A stretch of 64,000 bases of DNA from Trichococcus alkaliphilus (GTDB lineage Bacteria; Bacillota; Bacilli; Lactobacillales; Aerococcaceae). Below the pieces are notes generated by a model that searched no databases, had not been told where the DNA came from, and saw only the letters and a list, made by a program, of their open reading frames with translations. The stretch lies in contig NZ_PXZT01000003.1 in the NCBI RefSeq assembly GCF_003008695.1, forward strand, positions 251,439 to 315,438, given 5' to 3'. A program made the position numbers and the translations under genes. Below, piece by piece: positions 37,940-47,601 of the stretch (position 1 is its first letter; each line of letters opens with the position of its first letter).

Positions 37940-37968
37940 CTGTCATCCGAGCATCTCTGTGGTAAAAT
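37940..37968 (+). promoter_or_regulatory. Promoter of yigZ
   Basis: CTGTCA (37940-37945), 17 bp, extended -10 TGG-TAAAAT (37963-37968), 30 nt before the start. Confidence 0.6.
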
Positions 37969-37998
37969 GAGAATAAAAAAACTTGGAGGGGAAAGGAT

Positions 37999-38670
37999 AT
38001 GCTGACAACCTATCACACTATCGCAGAGAGCGGCGTTACAGAGATCATCATCAAGGGTTCCCGCTTCATCTGCAGCCTCAAACGTGTCCATTCTGAGGAC
38101 GAGGCCAAAGCCTTCATCCAAGCCGTCAAAAAAGAGCATTGGAAAGCGACGCACAACTGTTCCGCTTACCTGATCGGCGACCAGAACGAAATCCAGCGCG
38201 CCCATGACGACGGCGAGCCATCCGGAACAGCTGGCGTCCCGATGCTGGAAGTGCTCAAGAAAAACGATCTGCGTTACGTCGCAGCCGTCGTGACCCGCTA
38301 TTTCGGCGGGACAAAGTTGGGGGCCGGTGGATTGATCCGCGCCTACAGCCGATCCGTATCGACCGCACTGAAGGACATCGGCATCGTTGTCCGCAGCCTC
38401 CAGACAAAAGTTGGCTGCATCGTTTCCTATTCCGCATCCGGAAAATTGGAGAATTACTTGGCACAGTCGCCCTACACTCTGATTGAGGCCCAATACACCG
38501 ACCAGGTTTGTTTTTTGTGCGGCATCCCTACTGAGGACATCAGCCGTTTCCAGAATGCTGTTACGGATGTCATGAACGGCCGTGTCGTCTTTGAAATCGG
38601 CGAGGAGGACTATGTGGAGCGTCCTGTCTCCCCAGCTTACGACGAAGCCGATGAAGGCGAAATCGAATAG
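37999..38670 (+). CDS. yigZ: YigZ/IMPACT-family protein
   Basis: 223 residues. N-terminal UPF0029/IMPACT domain (about 18-130) with the signature DDGEPSGTAGVPMLEVL and YFGGTKLGAGGLIRAYSRS; C-terminal DUF1949 domain (about 140-200). Function is unsettled; homologues are linked to translation stress. GGAGGGGAAAGGA precedes the ATG. It is the first plus-strand gene in the window and is divergent from murE. Confidence 0.92.
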   Translation: MLTTYHTIAESGVTEIIIKGSRFICSLKRVHSEDEAKAFIQAVKKEHWKATHNCSAYLIGDQNEIQRAHDDGEPSGTAGVPMLEVLKKNDLRYVAAVVTRYFGGTKLGAGGLIRAYSRSVSTALKDIGIVVRSLQTKVGCIVSYSASGKLENYLAQSPYTLIEAQYTDQVCFLCGIPTEDISRFQNAVTDVMNGRVVFEIGEEDYVERPVSPAYDEADEGEIE

Positions 38671-38675
38671 ATTTT

Positions 38676-38740
38676 GAATAAAAAAATGAACAAGCGCGTG
38701 ATAGCCTATTTGGCTTTCATGGCTTGTTCATTTGTTTTTG
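38676..38740. terminator. Bidirectional terminator between yigZ and tagO
   Basis: Stem ATGAACAAGC / GCTTGTTCAT with an inner TAGCC/GGCTA-like arm. T tracts follow on both strands (TTTGTTTTT on plus, seven T on minus). The tagO stop codon is inside the stem. Confidence 0.85.
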
Positions 38741-39825
38741 TCGTCCTTTTCCCTCAAAAGGCGATACAATGTCTTGCGCAACTTGGAGCGATTGCTGTCC
38801 AACAGATTGAAGGAAGCGATGAAGAGCATCACGCCGAAAATCAGACCGGCTACCAAAACGACCGTTCCCCAGAAAGAAGAAATCGGGAACAGGATGGCAG
38901 TCAAGGAGAAGATGATCGCCAAAGCATAAATGACCAAAACGGTCTGGCGGTGCGTAAACCCTAAGCGCAGCAAACGGTGGTGCAGGTGGCTTTTGTCCTT
39001 CGCACTGATGGAACGCTTGTGCAAAGTCCGACGAAGGACAGCGGCAATCGTGTCAGTCAACGGAACCCCGAGAATCGCCACCGGTATCAGGAGCGATACG
39101 AAAGTGGCATGTTTCAGGCCGTACAAGGACAGCACCGCGATCATAAACCCTACGAACAGCGATCCCGTATCCCCGAGGAAAATGGAGGACGGGTAGAAGT
39201 TGAAAGGCAAAAAACCCAACAAACTCGCAACCAAAAGGAAAATCATGATGACGGTGGCCACATCCATATAATCGGTGAAGAAATAGCTGACGAAACCCAT
39301 CGTCGAGAGGGAAATGATCGAAGTGCCTGTAGCTAAGCCATCCAACCCATCCATCAGATTCACCGCATTCGTGATGACCACAATCCACAACATCATCACC
39401 AAGTAACCCGCTTCATGGAATTCAATCGTTCCGAAATAATCCAGCGTCAGGCTGTCTATTTTGATGCCCGTAAAGAAATAGAGGACATTCGCCGCAGTAA
39501 GGATGCCGATCATTTTTTGCCAGGGCCTCAGATCATAGGCGTCATCGATGATCCCCGTTATCAGGATGATCAAGGAGCTCAAAAACATGATGCCCGCAAA
39601 GCCCGAGCGGTTACTCAGAGGGATTCCAACGAAGAAGGCTCCCCAATAAGCCAAGAATATGGCTACGCCTCCCATCGTCGGCGTCTCCTTGACATGCACT
39701 TTAGCTACGGATGGCTTATCCGTCCAGCGGAAACGTCTCGCAGCCGCACGGAAAAGATAGGTGAACAGCATACTAGCCAGGATCGTCGCACCGAAAAGAA
39801 GCATAAAACGTATAAAGAAACTCAC
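38728..39825 (-). CDS. tagO: Undecaprenyl-phosphate N-acetylglucosaminyl 1-phosphate transferase
   Basis: 365-residue polytopic membrane enzyme (about ten hydrophobic segments) that starts wall teichoic acid or polysaccharide synthesis by moving GlcNAc-1-P onto undecaprenyl phosphate. Signatures: PTMGGVAIFLAYW near 43, NAVNLMDGLDGLATG near 150, FLGDTGSLFVGF near 216, and the histidine motif HLHHRLLRLG near 281. The start is GTG 39825 with GGAGG 6 nt upstream; the frame to 39885 is rejected. WecA is the Gram-negative name. Confidence 0.93.
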   Translation of the reverse strand: MSFFIRFMLLFGATILASMLFTYLFRAAARRFRWTDKPSVAKVHVKETPTMGGVAIFLAYWGAFFVGIPLSNRSGFAGIMFLSSLIILITGIIDDAYDLRPWQKMIGILTAANVLYFFTGIKIDSLTLDYFGTIEFHEAGYLVMMLWIVVITNAVNLMDGLDGLATGTSIISLSTMGFVSYFFTDYMDVATVIMIFLLVASLLGFLPFNFYPSSIFLGDTGSLFVGFMIAVLSLYGLKHATFVSLLIPVAILGVPLTDTIAAVLRRTLHKRSISAKDKSHLHHRLLRLGFTHRQTVLVIYALAIIFSLTAILFPISSFWGTVVLVAGLIFGVMLFIASFNLLDSNRSKLRKTLYRLLREKDDKNK

Positions 39826-39925
39826 CGGACCCCTCCTTTCACCCTGTATTCCCTTAATCATAGGCGATTCCGGCCCTACTTGCAAATCAACTCCCGCAAA
39901 AGGAGCCAGCCTGTGCCACCCTATT

Positions 39926-41815
39926 TCAATCGTTCATTTTGAAAAAACCGTTTAATTCTGCATACCGGTCTCCGGTGGTCGTGTCGTACTGGATCAGATC
40001 ATAATCCGCCAACAGACTTCTGGCCTGATCGGACAGTCCCTCTCGGCTCGAGACATATTCACCGGTATCGCCATTCACATACAGCGTCTTTTCGAAAGCT
40101 GGCACCTGTTCCTGAAGCGCCATCAACAAGGCTTCAAAAGCCGTGACGCGGCTGCCACTCAACTCCAGCACTTCCGGGAAGAAATAGATGGGGCTGGTGA
40201 CGCCCAAATCCTTTTGGGCTTCTTCCGTGTTGCTGTAGACGAACATAGGCGTCTCATGCATATTTTGGATCGTATTCAGCGCATAAAGATCCTCTCCGAA
40301 AACGCTCGGCCAATGATCCCCCCAAAACACGACGACTGTCGGCTCATCCCATTCCTGCAGAGTTGCCAACAGATCCGCCAACGCTTGATCGCTGTACTGC
40401 AGATCCTGCAGATAGTTCCGGATCGTCTGGCTGGCTATGCCGGTTTCAGCAGCAGATGGCGTTACCGTGTATTTATTTTGATAAGGCGTATGATTCTGCA
40501 TCGTCACCAAATGGATAAAATCTTTTTCCTCGCTGGCTTTCAGGATAGCCGTTATTTCAGCGTACGCGGCTGCATCCGAAATATACGGATTGGTATCCAA
40601 CTTTTCCGTATTTGTCATCGTGTCCTCGTAAAGAAAAGAATCGAATCCCAAAGTCTCATAGTTCTCCAACCGCTTATACATGGTCGTATTGTAGGGATGG
40701 ATCGCTGTGGTACGGAAACCGGCTTCTTCCAAACGGGACACGACGGAAGGGAAATCGTCTTGCGAAGACAGGAATTGCGTATAGGGCGTCGTGATGTTCG
40801 CAGCGAACGGCTCCATCGAAAAACCTGTCAATGCCTCAAATTCGATATTGGCGGTTCCGCCGCCATAGCCTTGGGACAACAGTTCGCCGCTGTAGCTTGT
40901 GTCCATCAAGGCTCGCGTGAACGGAATCGGATCGCTTTGCAGATTCAATCCTTCCAATTCAAGCGGGTCCGCAAAACTTTCATTCATGATATAGATGATA
41001 TTCGTTTCAGGCAATACAGCTGTTCTTTCTGCGTTGATTTCGTCAGCAAGTTGTTGATAGGTTACCTTCAACTCATTAATCTTTTCCTGTGAATAATCCG
41101 TCGGCAGCTCCATCGGTGCAGCCGAAAGGTTGTATAGGAAGCCGGCCACAAAGCCGGTGTTGTAGTAGTTCATTTGTTGGCTGTACGGAATCCAATAAGC
41201 CGTCCTGTCATAGGCTTTCTTCAGCAGGTTGCTTTCCTGCTGGAACTGGCCGGCATAGCCGAGCGCCATGCTTGTTGTTATGAGAATCAGCACGCGTGAT
41301 TTCCATCCCAATTTTACGGTTTTCTTGGACTTGGCATGACGCAGGGAATAAAGCACGAATGCCAAAAACAGGATGAACACAAAGCTTAGTGCCGCCAATG
41401 TCCGTCCATTCAGCATCTCCAAAAGGAAGGTGGCCTCCGTCAGCATCTTCAAGTCGCTCGGATAAACGGGCTCGTTCCGCTGCAGCATCTTTTCATAAGT
41501 CGCCATGCCGAGGATTCCTCCCGACAGCAACAGCAAGGCGTTCGCTAAGCGGATGTTCCCTACCAACGCCCAAAGCCATAGACCCAGCGTCACTAATACG
41601 CCCGTACTGATCAGGAACTTCTCGGTATGCCAAGCAAATACAAAATTCACGACCAGTCCGGCATCCAGATCATTTTGGGTCCATTGAAGGTAAAGATGGA
41701 CCACGAATACAGTCGCCAACAAGCTGAAGCAGTGCAAGAGCAGGATATGACCCCTGCTCTTGCACTGCAGTTCTTGATTTTCTTGCATCATTTTAAATTG
41801 TTTGCTGATTTTCAC
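39926..41815 (-). CDS. LTA synthase-family phosphoglycerol transferase
   Basis: 629 residues: five hydrophobic segments in about 22-185, then an extracellular sulfatase-like domain (about 235-600). Motifs: IIYIMNESFAD (metal site), GGGTANIEFE with the candidate nucleophile Thr, TMQNHTPY, and VVFWGDHWPS (metal site). Such enzymes polymerise or transfer glycerol phosphate from phosphatidylglycerol onto lipoteichoic acid or glycolipids. The variant GGGTANIEFE suggests the broader LTA-synthase family rather than canonical LtaS (GKTSDAEF). Start is a GTG near 41815 with a weak GTGGGG site; downstream ATGs lack one. Confidence 0.88.
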   Translation of the reverse strand: MKISKQFKMMQENQELQCKSRGHILLLHCFSLLATVFVVHLYLQWTQNDLDAGLVVNFVFAWHTEKFLISTGVLVTLGLWLWALVGNIRLANALLLLSGGILGMATYEKMLQRNEPVYPSDLKMLTEATFLLEMLNGRTLAALSFVFILFLAFVLYSLRHAKSKKTVKLGWKSRVLILITTSMALGYAGQFQQESNLLKKAYDRTAYWIPYSQQMNYYNTGFVAGFLYNLSAAPMELPTDYSQEKINELKVTYQQLADEINAERTAVLPETNIIYIMNESFADPLELEGLNLQSDPIPFTRALMDTSYSGELLSQGYGGGTANIEFEALTGFSMEPFAANITTPYTQFLSSQDDFPSVVSRLEEAGFRTTAIHPYNTTMYKRLENYETLGFDSFLYEDTMTNTEKLDTNPYISDAAAYAEITAILKASEEKDFIHLVTMQNHTPYQNKYTVTPSAAETGIASQTIRNYLQDLQYSDQALADLLATLQEWDEPTVVVFWGDHWPSVFGEDLYALNTIQNMHETPMFVYSNTEEAQKDLGVTSPIYFFPEVLELSGSRVTAFEALLMALQEQVPAFEKTLYVNGDTGEYVSSREGLSDQARSLLADYDLIQYDTTTGDRYAELNGFFKMND

Positions 41816-41840
41816 TGCAAAACCCCACTATCTGAACAGA

Positions 41841-42674
41841 TTAGGCTTCTTTCCAAAAACTGTCATAGACCGTGATCGGCAAGTGCCGTTTATGCTCGGT
41901 CTTCGTGTACCAGCCTTCGATGACTTCAGCTTCCTTATCCGGTATTTCCTTGCCTTCCAGATACGCATCGATCATCTCATAAGTCACTCCGAGAGCCACC
42001 TCATCAGGCAATGCCGGACGGTCTTCTTCCAAGTCCGCTGTCGGTACTTTTTCGTAGAGCTGCGTCGGCGCGCCCAGTTCTTTCAATAATTGACGGCCTT
42101 GACGTTTGTTCAAACGCCAAATCGGCAACAAGTCGGCTGCGCCGTCCCCGAATTTCGTGAAGAAACCGGTCACGGATTCTGCCGCATGGTCAGTCCCCAA
42201 AACAGCTCCGCTGCTGTCGCCCGCTATCGCGAACTGAACGATCATACGTTGACGCGCTTTGATGTTTCCTTTGTTGAAATCGGTGATGGTAAGGCCGGCT
42301 TCTTCAAGCGCATCGAGTGCAGCATCAGCCATTTCTTTGATGTTCACGACCAATTTTTGGTCAGGCGAAATGAAAGCTAATGCAGCCTGGGCATCGTGCT
42401 CATCGAATTGAATGCCGTACGGAAGGCGGACAGCGATGAATTGGTAACTATCGTCGCCTGTCTCATCGCGCATTTCCTGGATCGCCAACTGGGCTAAACG
42501 CCCCGTCAAAGTGGAGTCCTGTCCTCCGCTGATGCCCAAAACGAATGCCTTCAAAAATTGGTGTGCCGCCAAATAATCTTTCATGAAATCGATGCTGATG
42601 CGGATTTCCTCTTTTGGATCGATTTCTGGTTTCACTCTTAATGCAGCAATAATTTCTTTTTGCAATGGACGCAT
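41841..42674 (-). CDS. nadE: Ammonia-dependent NAD+ synthetase
   Basis: 277 residues, the ammonia-using short form without a glutaminase domain. ATP pyrophosphatase P-loop [14 protein letters not shown] near 48; [23 protein letters not shown] near 173 is the NaAD-binding stretch. It amidates NaAD to NAD+. It lies 29 bp after pncB, so the pair forms a nicotinate-salvage operon that needs nadD from elsewhere. Confidence 0.96.
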   Translation of the reverse strand: MRPLQKEIIAALRVKPEIDPKEEIRISIDFMKDYLAAHQFLKAFVLGISGGQDSTLTGRLAQLAIQEMRDETGDDSYQFIAVRLPYGIQFDEHDAQAALAFISPDQKLVVNIKEMADAALDALEEAGLTITDFNKGNIKARQRMIVQFAIAGDSSGAVLGTDHAAESVTGFFTKFGDGAADLLPIWRLNKRQGRQLLKELGAPTQLYEKVPTADLEEDRPALPDEVALGVTYEMIDAYLEGKEIPDKEAEVIEGWYTKTEHKRHLPITVYDSFWKEA

Positions 42675-42703
42675 ACCTATTCCCCCTTGATTGATCTGAT
42701 TGG

Positions 42704-44188
42704 TTATTTAGTGCTTTCCAATAATGACGCTTCTTCCTTGATTTGCTTCTTGATGGCTTTGATTGTGGACATCTTGTGATCGTACGTCTTCTGCGACAAG
42801 TCGACAGGATAGTCTTCCGGATTCAGGATACGTTTGTATTCATCCCACAAACCGCTCATCTGCGCTTCCGAGAAGGCTTTTACTTCTTGGAGCGAAGGCA
42901 ATTCGTAAACCAGCTCACCGTCCACGATAATGTCCTGCAGAACGGGACGCGCCTCAAAGTCAGTGATGGTCTTGTTGATGTAAGTGAAGACCGGGTGGAA
43001 CATATACAGTTCCGCCTCTTGATCGGGCTTTTCTTCCCAAAGCGCAATGTAGTCCCCTTCCGACTTGCCGTCACGCTTGCGGGTGATCCGCCACACTTGT
43101 TTCTTGCCTGGCGTGGAGACTTTTTCGGCGTTGCTGGAGATCTTCATCGTGTCCACCATTTTGCCGCTCTCATCCGCAATTGAAACCAATTTGTAGACCG
43201 CTCCAAGCGCGGGTTGGTCATATGCGGTGATCAGCTTGGTGCCGACACCCCAGACATCTATTTTTGCGCCCTGCATCTTCAAGTTCAAAATGGTCAATTC
43301 ATCCAAATCGTTCGATGCGTAGATTTTCGCATCGGTAAAGCCTGCCTCGTCCAATTGCTGACGGACTTTTTTGGAAATGTAGGCCATATCCCCGCTGTCT
43401 ATGCGTACGCCGTTGAAGTTGATTTTATCGCCCATTTCCCGCGCCACTTTGATGGCATTCGGCACGCCCGATTTCAACGTATCATACGTATCCACCAGGA
43501 ATACACAATCCTTGTGGGAACGCGCATAAGCCATGAAGGCATCATAATCATTGCGGTAGACTTGCACCATCGAATGGGCATGGGTACCCGAAGCCGGAAT
43601 GCCGAACAGTTTAGCGGCTCGGACATTACTCGTTGCATTGAATCCCGCGATATAGGCTGCGCGTGTGCCCCAGATGGCGGCGTCCATTTCCTGCGCTCTT
43701 CTGGAACCGAATTCCATCAACGGCTCGTCATCGCAGACATAGCGCAGACGTGCGGCTTTTGTCGCTATCAGCGTTTGGAAATTCACGACATTCAATAAGG
43801 CCGTTTCGATCAATTGGCATTCCGCCAACGGACCTTCCACTTGGACAATCGGTTCATTCGCAAAGACGAGGTCCCCCTCCTGAGCGGAACGGATCGTGCC
43901 CGAGAAACGGAAATTTTTCAGATACTCCAAAAAACCTTCCTCGTAGCCGACATGCTCACGCAAATAGGCGATGTCCGTATCCGTAAAGCGCAAATTCTGG
44001 ATATAGGATACGAAGCGTTCAAGCCCCGCATAGACTGCATAGCCATTATTGAAAGGATACTTTCGGAAGTACAATTCAAAAATTGCATGTTTTTCGGTAA
44101 TGCCTTCATCCCAATAAGTCTTCATCATGTTAATTTGGTACAAATCAGTATGCAAAGCTAAACTATCATCGTTATAATCAAAACTCAT
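42704..44188 (-). CDS. pncB: Nicotinate phosphoribosyltransferase
   Basis: Converts nicotinate, PRPP and ATP to nicotinate mononucleotide. 494 residues. [15 protein letters not shown] at the N-terminus, GSRRAQ near 170, the phosphorylated-histidine motif [11 protein letters not shown] near 213, and the PRPP-binding GVGTKL near 320. Start 44188 is chosen as the first ATG; the ribosome site is weak, and a GTG three codons earlier is possible. Upstream of nadE. Confidence 0.95.
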   Translation of the reverse strand: MSFDYNDDSLALHTDLYQINMMKTYWDEGITEKHAIFELYFRKYPFNNGYAVYAGLERFVSYIQNLRFTDTDIAYLREHVGYEEGFLEYLKNFRFSGTIRSAQEGDLVFANEPIVQVEGPLAECQLIETALLNVVNFQTLIATKAARLRYVCDDEPLMEFGSRRAQEMDAAIWGTRAAYIAGFNATSNVRAAKLFGIPASGTHAHSMVQVYRNDYDAFMAYARSHKDCVFLVDTYDTLKSGVPNAIKVAREMGDKINFNGVRIDSGDMAYISKKVRQQLDEAGFTDAKIYASNDLDELTILNLKMQGAKIDVWGVGTKLITAYDQPALGAVYKLVSIADESGKMVDTMKISSNAEKVSTPGKKQVWRITRKRDGKSEGDYIALWEEKPDQEAELYMFHPVFTYINKTITDFEARPVLQDIIVDGELVYELPSLQEVKAFSEAQMSGLWDEYKRILNPEDYPVDLSQKTYDHKMSTIKAIKKQIKEEASLLESTK

Positions 44189-44323
44189 CCAACTCACTCA
44201 TTTCATCTTTGATCGTAGGCCTCCGCATCCTTTTACGGTCCTGCAGTAGGAAGTGCTCTATTTACCTATTGTAACGCAATTCCCCTTACATTTCCGCTTT
44301 TTTGTCCAAAATCCATCAGATTG

Positions 44324-44352
44324 ATTATAGTGATCGGCCCGCGTTCCCGCAA
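44324..44352 (-). promoter_or_regulatory. Promoter of pncB-nadE
   Basis: Minus strand: TTGCGG (44347-44352), 17 bp, TATAAT (44324-44329). A weaker TACAAT lies closer to the gene. Confidence 0.55.
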
Positions 44353-44375
44353 ATACAACCGGCATTTCTGTGTAA

Positions 44376-44427
44376 ACAAAAAACCATCCTGGCGGGCGGA
44401 AAAACGCCCGGTGGATGGTTTTTTGTT
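44376..44427 (-). terminator. Terminator after the sugar transferase gene
   Basis: Stem AAACCATCC...CGGGCG / CGCCCG...GGATGGTTT with T runs on both sides; the minus-strand run is TTTTTTG. Confidence 0.88.
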
Positions 44428-44437
44428 TATTCGAGGC

Positions 44438-44462
44438 AAAGCGGGCTTAGACCGCTTTGCTT
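44438..44462 (-). repeat. Additional hairpin directly after the sugar transferase stop
   Basis: Perfect 9-bp stem GCAAAGCGG / CCGCTTTGC with a 7-nt loop and no T run; it lies before the true terminator and may protect the 3' end. Confidence 0.6.
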
Positions 44463-44463
44463 T

Positions 44464-45858
44464 TTAGTAAATGACTCTGATACCGCGTGCTTCAATCTCT
44501 TGCTCGGTCAGAATCTCCCGTTCGCTTTCATCCACTCCGCGGGATGATACTTTATCAAACAAGATTTTGACGGTCTGGAGCATGATTTTCAGATCCAGTA
44601 TCAAGGAATACTTCTTGATGTAGATCAGATCGAAGTTCAGCTTGCTGTTGAAGTCGGAAGCGTACTTCCCGTACACTTGCGCATATCCGGTAATCCCGGC
44701 ACGAACGTTGTGGCGCAGGTAATAATGCGGGTTCAATTCCTTGAATTGATCAACGAAGAAAGGACGTTCCGGCCGGGGACCGACCAAGGACATATCGCCC
44801 AGCAATACGTTGAACAACTGCGGCAGTTCATCGATGCGCAGGGAGCGCAGATATTTTCCGACTGTCGTTACGCGCACATCATTGCTTGTAGCCAAAACTG
44901 GGCCTGAATCTTTCTCAGCAGTCACACCCATGCTGCGGAACTTCAGGATTTCGAATTCCTTGCCGTCTTTGGTGATGCGTATCTGCTTGTAGAATACGGG
45001 ACCTTCAGAACTTTTCTTCACCAAGATAGCTGTAACGGCCATGATCGGCGAAGTGATGATGATACCGATGAGCGCAACTGCAATATCGATGATTCGTTTC
45101 ATCAGGCCATCTTCTGCCGAGATACGGAACGGGGAAACTTCGATGATGCTTTCATCCTCGATGTTCATCATATTCGGATTGACCATAATCAGATTCTCGA
45201 AACTCGTATTCAGGAACATCTTCTTCTCTTTGCTCGTCAACAGATCGTATATCTTCAGTTTTTCGGATTCTTCGATTTGGCTTGCTAAGTAGACGATGTC
45301 AATCTCATCCAGATGCCGCAGGACATTTTCATAATAATCCGACAGGACCACATGCGTCACGACATGGCGGATGCTTTTTGTATTCGTGAAGTTGTCGACT
45401 GCTGCAAATACTTCTTTTTCCATCCCGACAATCATGACCCGTTTGCTTCCGCTCATGCTCTGATACATTTTGAAAACCATTACGCGGAACAGGAACAGCA
45501 AGATCGTTCCCACAAAAAAGTTGATCAGAATGACCGATCGCGGGAATGCCAACCAGCGCCCGGCAAAAGTCAGCGCCATGATGATCAACGAAAGGACAAA
45601 TTGCCCGATGACCGTTATGAACAAGAAGTCACTGATCGATTTATTGTAAAAGATATACGTACCGAACAGGATATTGACGATGATGAAAATCACTGAGACA
45701 TAGGCAATGCTGCCCTGAAAGGCATCGAAGTTTATCAATGGTATATTTCTTCCGAATTTTAAATAAAAAGATAGCAGCAATGATCCGATGAACAATAGCA
45801 CATCAATGATACCGATGATAATTTTACGGGCTTTGTTCCATTCACCTGTTTGATTCAC
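44464..45858 (-). CDS. Polyprenyl-phosphate hexose-1-phosphate transferase (priming sugar transferase)
   Basis: 464 residues: four to five membrane segments in about 10-120, a Rossmann-like CoA-binding-type middle domain (about 125-250), and a C-terminal bacterial sugar transferase domain (about 260-464) with KRIIDIAVALIG, EILKFRSM, LRSLRIDELPQLFNVLLGDMSLVGPRPE and the tail RAGITGYAQVYG. It loads a sugar phosphate onto undecaprenyl phosphate to prime exopolysaccharide or capsule. It is an orphan here: no glycosyltransferase, flippase or polymerase genes adjoin. GTG start 45858 follows AAGGAGGAGGAG by 7 nt; the frame to 45900 is rejected. Confidence 0.9.
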   Translation of the reverse strand: MNQTGEWNKARKIIIGIIDVLLFIGSLLLSFYLKFGRNIPLINFDAFQGSIAYVSVIFIIVNILFGTYIFYNKSISDFLFITVIGQFVLSLIIMALTFAGRWLAFPRSVILINFFVGTILLFLFRVMVFKMYQSMSGSKRVMIVGMEKEVFAAVDNFTNTKSIRHVVTHVVLSDYYENVLRHLDEIDIVYLASQIEESEKLKIYDLLTSKEKKMFLNTSFENLIMVNPNMMNIEDESIIEVSPFRISAEDGLMKRIIDIAVALIGIIITSPIMAVTAILVKKSSEGPVFYKQIRITKDGKEFEILKFRSMGVTAEKDSGPVLATSNDVRVTTVGKYLRSLRIDELPQLFNVLLGDMSLVGPRPERPFFVDQFKELNPHYYLRHNVRAGITGYAQVYGKYASDFNSKLNFDLIYIKKYSLILDLKIMLQTVKILFDKVSSRGVDESEREILTEQEIEARGIRVIY

Positions 45859-45890
45859 GCTTAATCTCCTCCTCCTTAAACTTGCATAAT

Positions 45891-45908
45891 ATGAATGCAT
45901 TCATTTTA
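45891..45908 (-). promoter_or_regulatory. Extended -10 and palindrome upstream of the sugar transferase gene
   Basis: Minus strand TGA-TAAAAT (-10 at 45903-45908) runs directly into a perfect 14-bp palindrome ATGAATGCATTCAT (45891-45904) where transcription would start: a candidate repressor site. Confidence 0.5.
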
Positions 45909-46013
45909 TCATAGTTTATTCTTTTGGGATATCAAAGTTTGGGCAGGCAATATCCCTCCATTCCAGGATGGGAGCCTGCTTACGGCATCATGATTCAGGT
46001 TTATCCAACAATT

Positions 46014-46060
46014 GAAAAAGAACGTCCTCATCAGGACTTATTGCCTGATGAGGACGTTCC
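46014..46060 (-). terminator. Terminator after argG
   Basis: Perfect 16-bp stem GAACGTCCTCATCAGG / CCTGATGAGGACGTTC with an 8-nt loop, then TTTTT on the minus strand. Confidence 0.92.
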
Positions 46061-46099
46061 GGAGCGGACTAGCTGTCAAAAAACACTAATACCGGTTAT

Positions 46100-47359
46100 T
46101 TATTTTAATAGATCTTTCAATTCTTCATGTGTCGCTTGATCTTCAGCTTGCTCTTTCATGACACGGATGGATGTAGGCAATCCGAACAGACGGATAAAGC
46201 CGGCTGCATCAGTATGGTTGTATACATCGTCGCTCTCGAAAGTCGCGAAGCTTTCGCTGTACAATGATTTCGCGCTGACAACGCCAGCATCAGTGATGTT
46301 GCCTTTGTAAAGTTTCATCTTCACGAAACCTTCGACATTCTGTTGTGTTTCATCCACAAATGCAGCCAACGCTTTGCGCAATGGAGTGTACCACAATCCG
46401 TTGTATACAAGCTCCGCATATTTGTTTGCCAGCAATTGTTTATATTGGAAAGTATCTTTGTCCAAGCAAAGCTGTTCCAATTTGTCGTGGGCATGATACA
46501 GCACAGTTCCGGCTGGCGTTTCATAAACGCCTCTTGATTTCATGCCGACTAAGCGGTTCTCCACGATATCGATGATGCCGACGCCGTTCGCGCCTGCGAT
46601 CACGTTCAATTTTCCGATCAAGGCGATGCCGTCCAAAGCTTCACCGTTCAGGCTGACCGGTATGCCTTTTTTGAATTCCAGCGTGACATAGGTCGCTTCG
46701 TCCGGAGCTTTCTCAGGCGTCACGCACATCTCCAGAATTTTATCGTAATCAGGCTCGTTGGCTGTCATTTCCAGATCAAGGCCCTCATGCGATAGATGCC
46801 ATAAGTTTTTATCTTTTGAGTAGTTTGTTTCCAACGTAATCGGAAGCGGCACGTTATGTGCAGCAGCATACGCAAATTCATCTTCTCTGGAAGTCAATTC
46901 CCATTCTCTCCAAGGGGCGATGATTGTGATGTTCGGATCGAATTCTCTGATGCCGACTTCAAAACGGACCTGGTCGTTCCCTTTCCCTGTTGCACCGTGA
47001 ACGATTGCATCAGCATTTTCCAAATGCGCGATCTCTACCATTCTTTTGGCAATGATTGGGCGGGCGAAAGAAGTCCCCAATAAATATTGTCCTTCGTACT
47101 TAGCGCCAGCTTGCAATGTCGGCCAAATGAATTCTTCAACGAATTCTTTCTTCAAGTCTGCAACATACAACTTCGATGCGCCACAGTTGATCGCTTTTTC
47201 TTCCAATCGGCTGTAGTCATCACCTTGTCCTACGTCTCCTACTACGGCGATTACTTCACAGTTGTTGTAATTTTCTTTTAACCAAGGGATGATGACGGAC
47301 GTATCCAATCCACCTGAGTAAGCCAAAACCACTTTTTTGATTGATTCCTTTGCTGCCAT
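46100..47359 (-). CDS. argG: Argininosuccinate synthase
   Basis: Ligates citrulline and aspartate using ATP, the penultimate step of arginine synthesis. 419 residues; ATP pyrophosphatase loop AYSGGLDTS near 13, [13 protein letters not shown] near 118, and RFEV/ISRE-type loops beyond. It stands alone: argH, its normal operon partner, is not downstream (a terminator follows), so the other arginine genes are elsewhere or missing. Confidence 0.96.
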   Translation of the reverse strand: MAAKESIKKVVLAYSGGLDTSVIIPWLKENYNNCEVIAVVGDVGQGDDYSRLEEKAINCGASKLYVADLKKEFVEEFIWPTLQAGAKYEGQYLLGTSFARPIIAKRMVEIAHLENADAIVHGATGKGNDQVRFEVGIREFDPNITIIAPWREWELTSREDEFAYAAAHNVPLPITLETNYSKDKNLWHLSHEGLDLEMTANEPDYDKILEMCVTPEKAPDEATYVTLEFKKGIPVSLNGEALDGIALIGKLNVIAGANGVGIIDIVENRLVGMKSRGVYETPAGTVLYHAHDKLEQLCLDKDTFQYKQLLANKYAELVYNGLWYTPLRKALAAFVDETQQNVEGFVKMKLYKGNITDAGVVSAKSLYSESFATFESDDVYNHTDAAGFIRLFGLPTSIRVMKEQAEDQATHEELKDLLK

Positions 47360-47444
47360 GCTTTTACCTCCTTATACAGATTTCAATATCCGTTGCTTTT
47401 ATGCATGAACTGATATCTACATTTTCGTTTATTTAACAATATGC

Positions 47445-47450
47445 ATTATA
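47445..47450 (-). promoter_or_regulatory. Extended -10 promoter of argG
   Basis: Minus strand TGC-TATAAT about 85 nt before argG. No convincing ARG box or -35 was recognised. Confidence 0.55.
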
Positions 47451-47543
47451 GCATATCTGCCATGAAAATCATCCCATTTTTTTACATTATTCTCATTTCT
47501 CTGTCATACCGTTTTCATTTATGCGACTTATTTTCGGAACAGC

Positions 47544-47587
47544 AAAAAAGAGAGAGCAGATAGGGGGATGCCCAGTCTGTTCTCTCA
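47544..47587 (-). terminator. Terminator of the fru operon
   Basis: Stem GAGAGAACAGA / TCTGCTCTCTC followed by six T on the minus strand. Confidence 0.88.
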
Positions 47588-47601
47588 ATGAATGTTTCAA
47601 T

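Noticed and set aside
37840-38493. 218-codon upstream extension of murE
   Set aside because: Runs antisense through yigZ; murE has a well-placed GTG start at 37839 and family-like N-terminus there.
47360-47520. T-box or arginine riboswitch before argG
   Set aside because: No T-box core or antiterminator/terminator pair is visible; the leader is about 75-85 nt.
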